64,000 nucleotides of DNA from assembly GCA_047967505.1 (NCBI GenBank), contig CM106538.1. One strand, 5' to 3'. Below the pieces are notes generated by a model. It was not told where the DNA came from. It did not search any database and saw only the letters and a program-made list of their open reading frames with translations. The DNA comes from Dipteris shenzhenensis (Eukaryota; Polypodiophyta; Polypodiopsida; Gleicheniales). Shown here one piece after another: positions 11,082 through 22,819 of this stretch (position 1 is the first letter of the stretch; the number at the start of each line of letters is the position of its first letter). A program made the translations under genes and the position numbers.

Positions 11082-12069
11082 TGATTTTTAATTTTATAAA
11101 TAAACTTTTTTTAATAAAATGTTAATTTATTTAAATTAATAAATGGTATATATATTAAAGAAAAAGAAGCATAACTTTTTTACATTTGAAATATTTACAT
11201 ATTTATAAATTAGATTGAAATTAATATAAAGTATACTATTTTCAAATAGAAGATATATATATTGATTTAAATTAATACAAATTATATTATATTAAATTAC
11301 TTATTTAAATAAAAATGTATATATTTATTCAATATTTGGTACACTAATTTTATGTTATAATTAATATAAGATATATTCACTTAAAATAAAATATATATGA
11401 TTATTTAAATTAATAAAAGCTATATTAATAAAAATGTATTCATATATTTGAATTTGATGTATTAAATTTATATTAATATATTTATAACTTAAAATATATC
11501 AAATTAATCTAAGGTATTTTAATAAAAGGTATATAAAATTTTAATACTCATAAAAAATATAAGAAATATTACTATAAGTAGTTAAAAATTAGATTGAATA
11601 AATTCTCTAAAATAAAAAATGTATTTATATATTTTAATTTGGTATAGTTACATATTTGTAAATTGGATTTAAATTAATATAAGCTACATTAATTTAAAAT
11701 ACAAGATGTTTATTTATTTAAATAATAAAGGATATATTAATTTAAAATATTCTTAAATTAGTACAAGATATATTAATACAAATATTCATACTATAAATAT
11801 ATAATTAATTAAATTGATATAAGATATATAAGTAAATTTGTGACCGAAAAAACTAGACATACAATATAAAACACTTGGAAATGATAGACTCTGTAAGCAT
11901 TACATAACATTTAGAATATGAATCTCTCATCAAAACATACATCTCTCTCTGATACTATCTCAAAAGGCATATTGCAAACTAGGAGTTACACCCAACATGT
12001 GGTTCTCCTCATATCTGTAACTATCTTGGATTTACATTATAATTAAAGATCCAAAAATATTTGATGTGC
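11082..12069. other. AT-rich spacer, no gene seen
   Basis: The first 750 bp are very AT-rich, with many TATAT and TTAAAT words and short recurring phrases such as 'ttaatataag'. No open frame or element end was recognised. It marks the point where gypsy copy A was cut. Confidence 0.6.
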
Positions 12070-15000
12070 ATTAATCCATGTACCAACCATAACTTTTCCC
12101 TAGCTTGGTGCTCAACCTCATTTATTGAGAATATGTGCACTCTTTCTTACTTTTCACCATCTTCTCTCCTTTTTTATCTTTAATTATGCACCACACATTT
12201 TTCCCTAGCTTGGTGCTCACTCATCTTTGTTTTGTGTATCCCCCAAGCTAACATTCCCTTTCTTTTGCACCTCTCCTTTCTACTCTCTTTACATATCTGC
12301 CTTGCGACATGGCACTCATTATTTGATGCACTCAAACACATCTACACCTCACTACAATTTCACTCTAGCTTCACAACATTAATGGAGTTTTGTCTCGGCA
12401 ATTTTGTAACCTAATCAAGGGCTTCCATCTACTCAAATTATTTACCTAGCATCTAATGAATGATGTGAAAATATCAATCCATAATTTGGGCCAATAGCGC
12501 ACAGTAAGTGTTGTAATATCTTCTTTTGCATCTTATCTCCTTGTGATTCTTACTTATATCATCACATTTACAAGATTATTTGTCATGCGTGTATGCACTT
12601 CTATAAATGATATCATTATTTGGGCAAGGATATGAGATGCACTTCATACCTAATGAATACAATACATTCTTTGATTGTTGTCTTGAACTAGCGCCATATA
12701 TTTTGGCATCAAATTAGGAGTACATTAGGTTGAAACATTTTGTCATCAAAATTAGGAGTATATTAAGTCAAAAACTTGAAACGATATTGAATGGATCATG
12801 TATTTCTAGACTATCTATTTCATATAACATGAAATTTTTTCATTTCCTCAAGACTCATTAGCATACTCTATTTCAGCCATTATCTTCCAAAACATCATGC
12901 TTAGGGCCTTTTAGAAATTCTTGGCAATTTCATTCAAATGATCTCATGTAAAGCTATTTCCTCATACTAAATGAAAATCATCATGAGAGAACATGTATTT
13001 ACACTTATATGATTGAATTTTTTTCTTCATACAATGTAATCTGAGGTATAAATTTGAATATAATCTCACATGAGTTAATAGGAGGGCTTCGTACATGTCT
13101 ATGCAATGTGTACGTAAGGGGATGTAGGGGTTCTTTTAACAACCTTAAATGTACACACTATAGGATATAGGGCGGTCTTGAACATCAAACATCCCATGTA
13201 TTTAGGGTAGATTCTATGGTGACTTCATGCCCTAATGACATGGTGGGAGAAGGATTTTATAGGAAAATATAATTTCCCAAATGCTTCATCAAGTCTCTTT
13301 TTCCACAAAACAATTTACCTTAAGAGCTCATTGGTTCTATGGGAAAAAGATGGGGGAAAATGGTAGGGGGCCACGTGGCACCATTCCATTAAATTTCCCA
13401 TTTCCCACAAGACTATCACAATGTCATAGGACATGTAACTTTATACCAAACCTTCTAGATACAAAATTGGGAGAAAATGGTAGGGGACCATATGCCACCT
13501 TGCCACTAAATTTCCCATCTCCCACAATGCTACCACAATGTCAGAAGGCTCTTAGAGTGATATGAAGGACATGTAACTTTATACCAAATCTTCCAAGTAC
13601 AATATTGGCAGTGCTTCAACCAGGCCACAATATTCTCTCATTAAGAATATGCACTCTTGCACTTCCCCTTGTTTGCCATTTGGACATCAAGATACCATCT
13701 TTTGATGGAGTTACCTCAAATACCTTGAGCATGCTTATCATATCTCAACCCTCCATATCCTCCATGCACCTTAAAACCACTAGGTACATGATGATGGAGG
13801 GAAGCCTAGCCTATGCTGGTCTTTAGGGTGATGGTGGTGCAAAAGGAGGTCATAGAGAAGAGCACAAAAAATACCCATTCCAACACCCATATGAAATATA
13901 AAAGCATGGACAAGGATATAGTGAGTGAGAGCTGTCTCTTGTCATGCCCTAAAAATCCAATTCCCACAGCACACACTAATCAAGCAAGAAGACACCAAGT
14001 GTGTGGCGTAAAGATGGGTTGAAGTACACCAATTTTGCTTTTTTAATTTTTGCTATTTTTTCAACAAGAATGAGAAAGATAAGAAACTTTACAATGTTAG
14101 ACAAATCTCTATAATTAGACCAAACACCATTGATGGTAAGTATTACATGGGTCACTTGGATTCAACAACATATCACATTTATTAGGGAGGTAGCAGGGAG
14201 CCTAGAATAGAATCAAATGAACAAAAGTCTCCCTCATATTCTCAATTAATAAACACCTGATTGCATGACCACAATAGAAATCTCCCTTAGAAAATAAATG
14301 CAAGATCTTAACAAAAAGCCAAAAGAATGTGTTTGAAAATGCCTCACCTCCAAATATATGACAAGCCGCCCTAACATGATGACTGCATCAATACAAGAGA
14401 TGAAAGCTGCCATGAAATCTATGAAGGTTAACATGGCAAAGACAATGAGAATATTAGGAAGCTCACATGGAGGAAGTCACAAAAGTATGATTTAAAGTTA
14501 AGTGGAAATATTGGATAGCTGGCTACTGACCCGTGGTAGTGATCACTAAAAAGAATTACTAAGACTAGCACGAGGACATAGGGGAATCATCTTAGAGAAA
14601 AATGTATGTAGACACAAAGGCATTTTTTAAAGGCACAAAAGAATGTCTAGAATAGAAAAGAATGATATATATGCCAATCTCTTCTCTGTAGAGGATATCG
14701 ACTAGGGTTTATGAAAGCTGAACACATTTAACAATCATACATGTTTATCATGTTTTTTCTTCATAAATAGATGTACATTTTGTAGGGTACCTACTTGTCC
14801 CCATGTATACTTCTAATGCTACTTACGATTCTACTATAGTAAATAAATTTTTAGCGCTTCTTTTGATGCCCTCATTTTTTCAAATTCATATGATATGTAA
14901 TAGAGGCCCTCTACACTATTCTTACAATCTTCTTCTTCAAGAATTCCATCAATAATTTGTTGCACTGCCAAAGAAATCGACCATGTCAAAATTAAATCAC

Positions 15001-15602
15001 CCAAAAGAACAATTCAATTTCTTTGTCCTCCATCTTGCACATTGCTAAGCTCCCTACCAAGGTTTCAAAAAGAATGAATTCAAAGATATCCAATGAACTT
15101 ATCTCTATAATAGTGCTCAAAGGACCCAAATAACTCCTCATTCAAAGATAATTATGGGCATCAATTAAGTCCAAGCCTTCAAATAGAATTAAGGGCATCA
15201 AATAGTGATCAATGGACCCAAATAACTCCTCAATAAATAGAATTAGGGGCATCAATTAAGTCCAAGCCATCGAACACATTTCAAAGGCCTCCAAACCTTC
15301 CAGTTCTTGTAGATAGGCTGCCACTAATGAAAATTCTTGAAAAATCAACCACACAGATTAGTAGTTTGGAAGGCACTGATCAAGAGAAACAGGAGAAAAA
15401 TGCATGTTAGAAAAGCCACCTTGTGTCTAGAGAACATAGCTCATTACCTAGGGAATATTTGGAACAAGGAAGGTGGAGGTCTATCCTTCTAGCAATGCCT
15501 TGCTTGATGAAAAAAAAAAGATACTTGCAAGCCAAGCCTTGCAAAAACACTACCACTTTTCAACATCACCCTTGATCCTGAAGTGTCACACTCCCAAATG
15601 GG
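12070..15602 (+). repeat. Unclassified repeat U, left copy, first segment
   Basis: Positions 12,070-14,060 match, by eye, the reverse complement of about 54,960-57,290. Positions 14,680-15,600 match the reverse complement of about 53,170-54,060, in the same order. The stretch 14,060-14,680 has no counterpart on the right, where LINE-like sequence is found. No convincing long protein is encoded. Internally, TTTTCCCTAGCTTGGTGCTC occurs twice about 100 bp apart. A ~138-bp tandem duplication (about 13,340-13,600) is absent from the right copy. The segment is cut by copia 2 at 15,603. Confidence 0.7.
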
Positions 15603-16204
15603 TGTTGGTGGCAGTAGATCCTCATGGGGTCACACTTGAAGATCGTTTTGTTGATGCACCCTTGATTAAGGTTGTGAGAGGGAGTGGTTCTCTTGTGCAT
15701 GGCATGGACATGAGTTATGGCTAGCTAGATGACACAAAGGATTGGTCCATGCAAGTAAGAAAGTTGTGGATTGGCTGGCGTATGTGAGTTCCAACACATG
15801 CTTTACACTTGGCAGCATTCCTCAACGTGATTGGTTTGCTGATCTTGTATGGAAACTCGGCTCTTCATGAATGAGGCTTCTACAAGAATGACAAGCTGTG
15901 TCAATTTCTCTCCTCTTTCTAGGTTGCGAGCATGTATAAGATGATGAGAGTTGTCTATATACACAGAGTTTGTCGCCAAGTTTTAGAGCCAGCTAGTCAT
16001 GTCAAGTCTTAGAATATCTCTCGTCACCTCACTTGAGTTGATAGTAGAATAATTATATGATTGTTAGTCCATAGTTACTGTCCTTGTATTGCCTACAAGC
16101 TCTATAGAGGTGTGACATAGTCCTAAGTCTAAGTCGTGGCATAGTCTTGAGTCTAAGTCGTGTGTCCAGTTTGATTAATACAAAAGCTCTATCAATTTCA
16201 TATC
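15603..16204 (+). repeat. 5' LTR of copia 2
   Basis: It matches 18,603-19,190 by eye, beginning TGTTGG and sharing AGATCCTCATGGGGTC and TTGATAGTAGAATA. Homology fades after about 16,204, whereas the 3' LTR continues to 19,353. The last roughly 150 bp of this copy, with the PBS, appear to be deleted or replaced. Confidence 0.75.
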
Positions 16205-16272
16205 ATATTGCTATGCAAGATTCTGAGTGACTTGTGTGATGTATGTGGTCAGTCTGTTCATGACCCTGAGGA

Positions 16273-16690
16273 AGGATGGCTACTAGTATGAGTTCTTTGA
16301 AGCAAGAAAAGCCGAAGCTGCTCTTATAAAGTTCGATGGTCGTAACTTTCCTTCTTGGCAACTTTCCACCCGATTATGGAGTATGCAAAAAGGTTTGTGG
16401 AGCATCGTACCTAATGTTGAGGAGAAACCAAATCCAAAAAGCTTGCATGGGATAAGAAGGATGAAAAGGCAATGAGAATGCTCAAACATGCTCTTGGAGA
16501 AGACTATTTTCATCATCTTTTTGGCATCAAGATGAGGCGTGCTAAAGCAGTGGTGCAGCAGGAGCTATTCAACTTATGAATAGAAGAGATTGAAAATCTA
16601 GGTACCTTTCTTAATCGTCTTTGTTGCCTCACGATATTCTCCATTGACTTGATTTTGTCTCTTCCTTCCTATGTTCCAGCGTGGAGCCTA
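16273..16690 (+). pseudogene. copia 2 gag, N-terminal part
   Basis: ATG 16,273 gives MATSMSSLKQEKPKLLL. After a frame change comes KFDGRNFPSWQLSTRLW, a typical copia gag opening (compare FDGxNF..W). Further gag-like residues follow (DYFHHLFGIKMRRAKAV) with another stop. There are several frameshifts. It would encode the capsid protein. Confidence 0.65.
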
Positions 16691-18199
16691 TAGCTATGCT
16701 TGGGACCCTCCCAACATCAATAGCATTCCAAACATCAAATGGAATGACAAGGAATTTCACACATGCAAGTTGAATTTCACCTCTTCCCTCCTCCTTGACA
16801 CTGGCCAACCATGTCCATCATAAACATTGAATGCACAATCTCCCCTGGATTTGAAATGAAATTCTCCATCATCCTAATTATGTCCAATCTAGTATTCAAG
16901 ATTTATGGCCATGAGAATCAAGCTGCAGTCGCCACATCGAAGGACTGCTTCTCTCCACAAAAACCAATTCATACATCTTAATCTGGAGTTAGGAAAGACA
17001 TATGATCATATGAGGTGGGACATTATCCTTTGTACGATGGAAAGGATGCTATTTAATGGCTTCCACAGTTTTAATGTGACTCAACCACCTTATCTCTCAT
17101 TGGCTATCTACATGGAAGTTTCAAGCTTGAAAATCTTGTTTGCCCTTATGACGGAATCCCTCCTTCACCAGATCGACAAAAAGCAACAATATGGATTGAT
17201 TAAATTTTTGTCCCTTCATGATGGCACTCAACATCGTGCCCTATTCTTTGGAGATGATAGTTACTCAAGTATCCAAGTGAAACTGGGGCAAATAGTTGGC
17301 TAGGAGGACATACCACTTGGGAAAAATATTGTAGTCTCTCACAACCAATCAGTTAGCTATGTATTTAAAAGGAGATGAGGAAAGAGTAGTAGATGAGCAA
17401 GTCAGAGGCTTGAGCTATGTCCAAATGAGTAGGCAAACAACAATGCTAAAGCTAAATTGACAAAGAAGTACACAAAAATTTGCTTGCTCGATGCAATATA
17501 GAACTAAGAATATGGAGAATTCCAAACATGTTTTTGCCAGCGATAGGAAAATGGCACTAATGTTGATTTCTAAAATTGGTTTAGGATTGCCAAATAGACA
17601 CAAATTGTGAGAAGCACATCATTTTTTGGTCGTAGACTTTGGAGATTCAAAAGAAAACCACATTGCAAATAGTCATTCAAGAAAAAGCATGATAGAGGAA
17701 AGTGTCACGATAGAGGAAGTTGGATAAACTAGTATGTACCTAGAGAAACTAGAGGAGCACATACACCAGAAGCACGAGAGGCTGGTATAGCATATGGAAG
17801 AGGATTGAGGAGCTACAGGGCTAGTGCAACGTTCAAAGGAGAAGTTGGAGATGGATGTAGTGAGCAAGTCGCAATGCATTCATTATAGTAGTGGAAAGAT
17901 TGGATGGTGTCAGGGAGGAGTGACAAGGGTGAGGGCCATAAAAATCAACCAAGTGGTGAAAGAAAGTATGTTCATCGTTCCAAAAATGTAGTTCAAGCTA
18001 GGAGGGACCCATGCTCCCTCTATGATCCATGCTAGGCATATGACAAGGGAAGGTCGATGGAGAATATCGTGAGGTGTCTTTGTTAAAACAACTCGATGTG
18101 CTCGGTTCCAAGGTTGATGAGGAAGATAAAAATTGCTATACTCTAGACTTGATGTGCTTAGTTCCAGGGTTGCTTGGTGACTTATCTTATAAAAGAAAA
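16691..18199 (+). other. Internal region of copia 2, no recognisable domain
   Basis: About 1.5 kb between gag fragments. Short open frames exist (for example 16,905-17,303) but none shows an integrase or RT motif. The order of the flanking gag pieces suggests this is inserted or scrambled DNA inside the deletion derivative. Confidence 0.4.
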
Positions 18200-18420
18200 G
18201 AGGGGTATAAGAAAGACCAAGAATGTTTGTGGTCACTAGGGAAAACCAAGACATGATGAAGACCACTGTTGGAGGAAAAAGAAAGAAGAGAAGCCTTGCG
18301 ATTCAAAAGCTCAAGCTCATGAAGTGTGTTTGATTGAAGAACATGCTGGTTTTGTTGCTTTCACAGATCAAGAATGGGCTTTAAAGACTCTTTAGGTGCA
18401 TCGATTTCTCATACACATTT
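18200..18420 (+). pseudogene. copia 2 gag, C-terminal remnant
   Basis: One frame reads NVCGH..GKPRHDEDHCWRKKKEEKPCD, a degraded zinc-knuckle region, followed by EEHAGFVAFTDQEWAL, the usual linker before copia protease. No protease follows. A short piece only. Confidence 0.5.
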
Positions 18421-18602
18421 GGATCCTGAAGGTCTTAAGGTGCTTATGGGGATCTCACTTGTCTTTATTCAAAATTTTGGTGTGCCCTTATGATGGTGTT
18501 CTACATTGATTTTGAGCATTTTGTCTCACTTAAGATCTTTTAGGTTAAGTAATCGTTTAGCAGTTCTGTCTTCTTTGCTCCCCATTTTCGCTCCACAGGG
18601 TA

Positions 18603-19353
18603 TGTTGGCAACAGATCCTCATGGGGTCGCGTTTGAAGATGGTCTTATTGATGCACCCTTGTGAGAGGGAGTGGTTCTCTTGTGCATGCCGTGGACATGC
18701 CTGATGGCTAGCTAGATGACACAACGGTGTTGTTCCATGCAAGCGAGAAAGCAAGGATTGGCTGGTGTATGAGTTCCAACACATGCTTTGCACTTAGTAG
18801 CATTCCTCAAGGTGATTGGTCAATTGATCTTACATGGAAACCTGGCTCTTCATGGATGAGGTGATTACTTGGCATGTGAAGGTGGCTTCTACAAGAACGA
18901 TGATCTGCATCAATTTCTCTCCTTTTTCTAGGCCTCGAGGCTATATAGGATGATGAGAGTCATCTATATACATAGATTCTATCACCAATGGCTAGTCATC
19001 TCAAGTCTTACAATATTTATTGTCACCTCGATTGAGTTGATAGTAGAATAGATTATATGATTGTTAGTCCATAGTCAGTGTCCTTGTATTGCCTACAAAC
19101 TCTATATAGGTGCAACATAGTCCTAGTCCTAAGTCTGAGTCATGTGTCTAGATTGATTAATACAAAAGCTCTACAGATCTCATATTGTCATTATAATTCT
19201 ACACAATCTACACTTTGCATGTGTAATCTTGTGTCTATGCCATCCATACCATTTGTGTGCAAAGCATCTTGACATGAAGAAAATTTCGTCTCATTTTGTT
19301 GCATGCTCTTATCTCTCAACTAGTCTATCATTGCATGCACTCAATTTCCTACA
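18603..19353 (+). repeat. 3' LTR of copia 2
   Basis: It starts TGTTGG and ends CCTACA, followed directly by the ATGGG target duplication. It is longer than the recognisable 5' LTR by about 150 bp at the 3' end. Confidence 0.75.
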
Positions 19354-20466
19354 ATGGGTGCACAGCGTGTAGATGATATCCTGCTAGATAATAATGAGGG
19401 TGGCTATTGGAGGAACCTGATGACCTCCTACCATGAACTACAACAGGCAACGCAAATGTTCCAGGCAATGATGCTAGACACCATCTCCCATACACTATCC
19501 TCTGGGAAAGGAAATGGAGACAAGCGGGAAGGAGGCATTCCATCCTGTGCCTCTATCCTGAAGACTCATTGCCATGTATCCTATAGGTCAGAGAGGATGG
19601 ACCAATGGAAAATTATGAGCCCCTCCATCAACCAAGAAACCATCCTTCAAGTGAAATCGTGATGTAACTTTTGTGTACTGACAACAATATGGAGGTACTC
19701 ATGTAGATCCTCTGCATCATGAGACAACACCATAGACAATGCAGAATCATCTACTTATCTATATCTCCACACTAGTTGCATCCTCTAGATGGTTTCATCA
19801 GTTGCATCCTCTAAATGGCTTCACAAGTTGCATCTACCATCTAGGCACATTTGCTGCAACCATGGGCCAATGGACAAAATTCCATACGCTACCATCTAGA
19901 AGAAATAGAAAGTCTCATGTTTACTAGCCAGATACCTCCTAGGGAACCTGCTGCCCAACCCAATGCCGCTCTCCAAGCTGCTCTGGATGAAAACATAGAC
20001 AAACCAATTTATGTACAAGAAGAAGGTAACCTCCTCCACCATGTCCAAGTGCCCTACTTGTATAGGCCAAAATGACTCACCCTGATCTCATTGAATCTCT
20101 CAAAGATGTCAAGACATCAAGCCTCATGTGTCACCACACTCCCCCTGCTTTGTAGTCTAGAATTGGATCAATGGTCAAGTCCTTGCCCAAGCAGACTTCG
20201 ACTTTGAGCCTCTACCAATTCCTCTTACTATTGAAGGCTAAACATTGACAATAGTACAAACCAACCTCTATATTACAAATGCCACTCATAGGAGGTGCCA
20301 TGAAACAAGGCACCACTTCAGTTCCTACATGTGGGAGCTTCCTTTGCTCCTGTCTTTGGGTAGGTCATATCAAGATCAACACCACTAGGCTCTAGGGAGT
20401 GGTTCTATGTGCAAGCTCTTTGCACACACATCAAGCTTCTAGCTTACACAATGTGTGAATGTGTGT
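19354..20466 (+). repeat. Unclassified repeat U, left copy, middle segment
   Basis: It matches the reverse complement of about 52,290-53,130. Phrases shared with the right copy include 'ccatagacaatgc', 'cctctatcc' and 'gtgggagcttcctt'. An ATG-started frame 19,354-19,662 (EGGYWRNLMTSYHELQQATQ) is open in this copy only and looks vaguely gag-like. No motif was found to confirm that. The right end is cut by the gypsy LTR at 20,467. Confidence 0.65.
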
Positions 20467-21455
20467 TGTTATGGATAAAATTGTCTAAGGAAAAAGGCAT
20501 TAATATGTGTGTGTGTTTGTATATGTGGCAATAGTATAATAAAATATGGTGTGCATAGGGCCCAAGGTTGAGGTGGCAGGGCATGACCATGTGCCACCCT
20601 TCCATGTAAGAGGACCCATAAGGTGTGTTGTACATAATCCATGATAGTAATATTATAAAATGTAAGGTGGCATGGCTCCTCCATGTGCCACCCCTCCACC
20701 TAGGCTACATTTAGTGAAATATGGCTCAAAGTCCATGGGAGAAGTAATATATAATAGGTGGAGATGGATATTATATTGAGTTATTCCCTCCATATGGGAT
20801 AGGCCCATGTGGGGGAGGTATAGAAGGTCCAAGAGAGCAAGTTAAATAATGGGGAAAGTAGAGGTGGCAAGATTCCTTGTGCCAACCCTCCACTTGTCCT
20901 CCTAGAGGTTTGAACATATTCTAAAATTGGGAAGAGACCAAGGGAGTATCATAGACTTGAGATATATGGGGCTTGATTTATGTGGAAAATTGAGGCAAAG
21001 GGTTGTCGGACACAATTGAGAGTGCGTAACCGCCTAGCCCACATGGGAGACTTTTCCACACACACCATGCATGTGGGAGGATACATTAATTGGGAGAGAC
21101 CCCCTCTTTTGGCTATAAAAGGAGGGGGCTATTCCTTGATGAGACATGCTCATTCTTGTAAAGCCACCTAGCTAGTATTTTGATATTTACCTCTCATCCT
21201 TTCTTTCAAATAAAGTATGGTTCTCTTCCCTTGATGTCTCCATCTCTACATTCCTCCTCCTATCATGTACATGCTTCTCTTCCCCCTCTCCTTTTCCCCT
21301 TATGTCATAGTCTCCCTCTTCCTTCCCTCCACTTCTAATTCCTTTTCCCCTCCCATGACAACGGTTCGCCCTCACGATCTCCTTTTCTCTATGGCCCTCG
21401 AGCGTCGCCATGCTTAGCCTCTAGCCTCTGGTCTTGATTTCTTTTTCGGCTAATA
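20467..21455 (+). repeat. 5' LTR of gypsy copy B
   Basis: It starts TGTTATGG and ends GGCTAATA. By eye it differs from the 3' LTR (29,522-30,508) at about 20 bases plus two small indels, roughly 2%. A TATA box lies at 21,113-21,120 and AATAAA at 21,209-21,214. Confidence 0.9.
21113..21120 (+). promoter_or_regulatory. TATA box in gypsy copy B 5' LTR
   Basis: CTATAAAA precedes AATAAA (21,209) by about 95 bp. Transcription of the element would be expected to start some 30 bp downstream of the box. Confidence 0.7.
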
Positions 21456-21459
21456 GAAT

Positions 21460-21478
21460 TGGTGTGGCTGTTGGGATT
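21460..21478 (+). other. Primer-binding site of gypsy copy B
   Basis: TGGTGTGGCTGTTGGGATT lies 4 bp after the LTR. It resembles a tRNA-Asp-type PBS with mismatches, as in copy A. Confidence 0.5.
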
Positions 21479-21912
21479 GAAATCTCCATGGCTAGTGGTG
21501 AATCTTCTGCTCGTACTGGTTGCATCTACAAAACTGTACCATCTGTGCTCCTTCTAAGCTACTGCATGTACATTCGATTTGCGCATCTACTATGTTCGAC
21601 CGTGCGACAGTTTTCTGGGCTGCTGCAACTTCTGGTCGCGGATAGTTTTCTCACTTCGCGCATCTACTGCGTTCACCCACGCGACAGTTTTCTGGACTGC
21701 TGTGGCTTTTGGTCACGAACAGTCTTCTCGCTCCATGCGTCTACTGTGTTCACTCGTGCGACAGTTTTTTGGGCTGCTGCGTCTTCTGGTCGCGGACAGT
21801 TTTCTGAGTTCCTGCAAAATTGCAACAGCAGATCCCGCGCCCCCCTCTCTCTTCTCTTCTTCTTCCTCTCCTTCTCTTTCTCCTTCTCCTCTCCTCTCCT
21901 CTCTTTTTATTA

Positions 21913-21978
21913 AAGAGTAGGATTTGAACCCAAGACCTCCCCCTTCACAAAAGGGAGACTTATCATTGGGCCAACAAG
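21913..21978 (-). other. tRNA-like segment in gypsy copy B leader
   Basis: The minus strand carries box B GGTTCAAATCC and box-A-like TGGCCCAATGATAAG in Pol III order, next to a 70-bp polypyrimidine tract (21,839-21,907). It corresponds to 6860-6930 in copy A. Confidence 0.5.
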
Positions 21979-22156
21979 TTGGAAGTGGTGAAAATGTAAT
22001 GATTTTTGTTCATATATCGAAATCTCGGGAACTATAACTCTCTAACCGTGGGGAGTTTGCTCTTGCTGTAAAAAGCAAAAGTACTTCATTTCATGTGCTC
22101 TATTCACATCTCCTACTAGATCGCCAATTCAGAACTTCTCCAAGCTCACTACACGG

Positions 22157-22576
22157 ATGCACGCCACACAAGGAGGGTGGACATTTATGTCACTTCTCGA
22201 CGTGTTTAAGGATTTGCTGCCTGGTCCTCTGCACCTTATGGCTACCAATGCACGAGATCTCTTTCTTGATCTTCATGTCGACCTTCAACAACTAATTGTC
22301 CAGTGCATTGTTCAAGGAGATGACGGGTGGAATGATACACCGTGGATGATTCATGGTGAAGAACTCCTGATACGCTGGGAGAACTTTGATTTTACTTCTA
22401 CTCATTGTGCGGTGATTGAACTACTTGCTGCTTCAGAGGTAATTAAAACGGTGTCCTTCATCGAAGGGTGGGATGCTCCCCAAGCTTGGGGGGAGATTTG
22501 GCGCATCTGCTTGTTGATTCCTATGGATAAGCTCGTCTTGAATGGTTTATTCTCAATCTACTACAAAGGTTTCTAG
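22157..22576 (+). CDS. Gypsy ORF0, unknown protein (copy B)
   Basis: ATG 22,157 opens an uninterrupted 139-residue frame (MHATQGGWTFMSLLDVFKDL...). A second possible start is at 22,187, which matches the first ATG of copy A. Conserved with copy A: RDLFLDLHVDLQQLIVQCI, GEEL.I.WE.FDF.STHCAVI and EGWDAPQAWG.IW. It is rich in Trp, Leu and acidic residues. No known domain was recognised and no hydrophobic segment is long enough for a membrane anchor. It precedes the extra RNase H ORF by about 240 bp. Its role in the element is unknown. Confidence 0.6.
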   Translation: MHATQGGWTFMSLLDVFKDLLPGPLHLMATNARDLFLDLHVDLQQLIVQCIVQGDDGWNDTPWMIHGEELLIRWENFDFTSTHCAVIELLAASEVIKTVSFIEGWDAPQAWGEIWRICLLIPMDKLVLNGLFSIYYKGF

Positions 22577-22819
22577 GCCTCGGCTATGGTTGGTAATGTT
22601 TTGACCAAGGAATCCATTTGTACCTAATCAACCTTTTGTGCCTCATTTCGAGCTTCAAGTTGTAATTCTATTTGGTCTTAAGATAAACTATCAACAAAGG
22701 ATTGCAAGTTTATTTGGTACTGAACGTTTGGCTCAAGTGTTGAATTCTCCCCACCCTCTCCTCCTACCTATCTTGGACTACTGAGAAACTTGGGATGTCT
22801 GAATTTTAGTCTTGGTGTG

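Larger units (their letters stand above)
15603..19353 (+). mobile_element. Ty1/copia element (copia 2), internally deleted, TSD ATGGG
   Basis: ATGGG stands immediately before 15,603 (15,598-15,602) and immediately after 19,353 (19,354-19,358). The element starts with TG and ends with CA. Sequence flanking on both sides continues without a gap in the inverted copy of U on the right (about 53,130-53,170), which lacks the element. Both LTRs and fragments of gag are present; integrase and RT were not found, so it is a non-autonomous deletion derivative. Confidence 0.8.
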
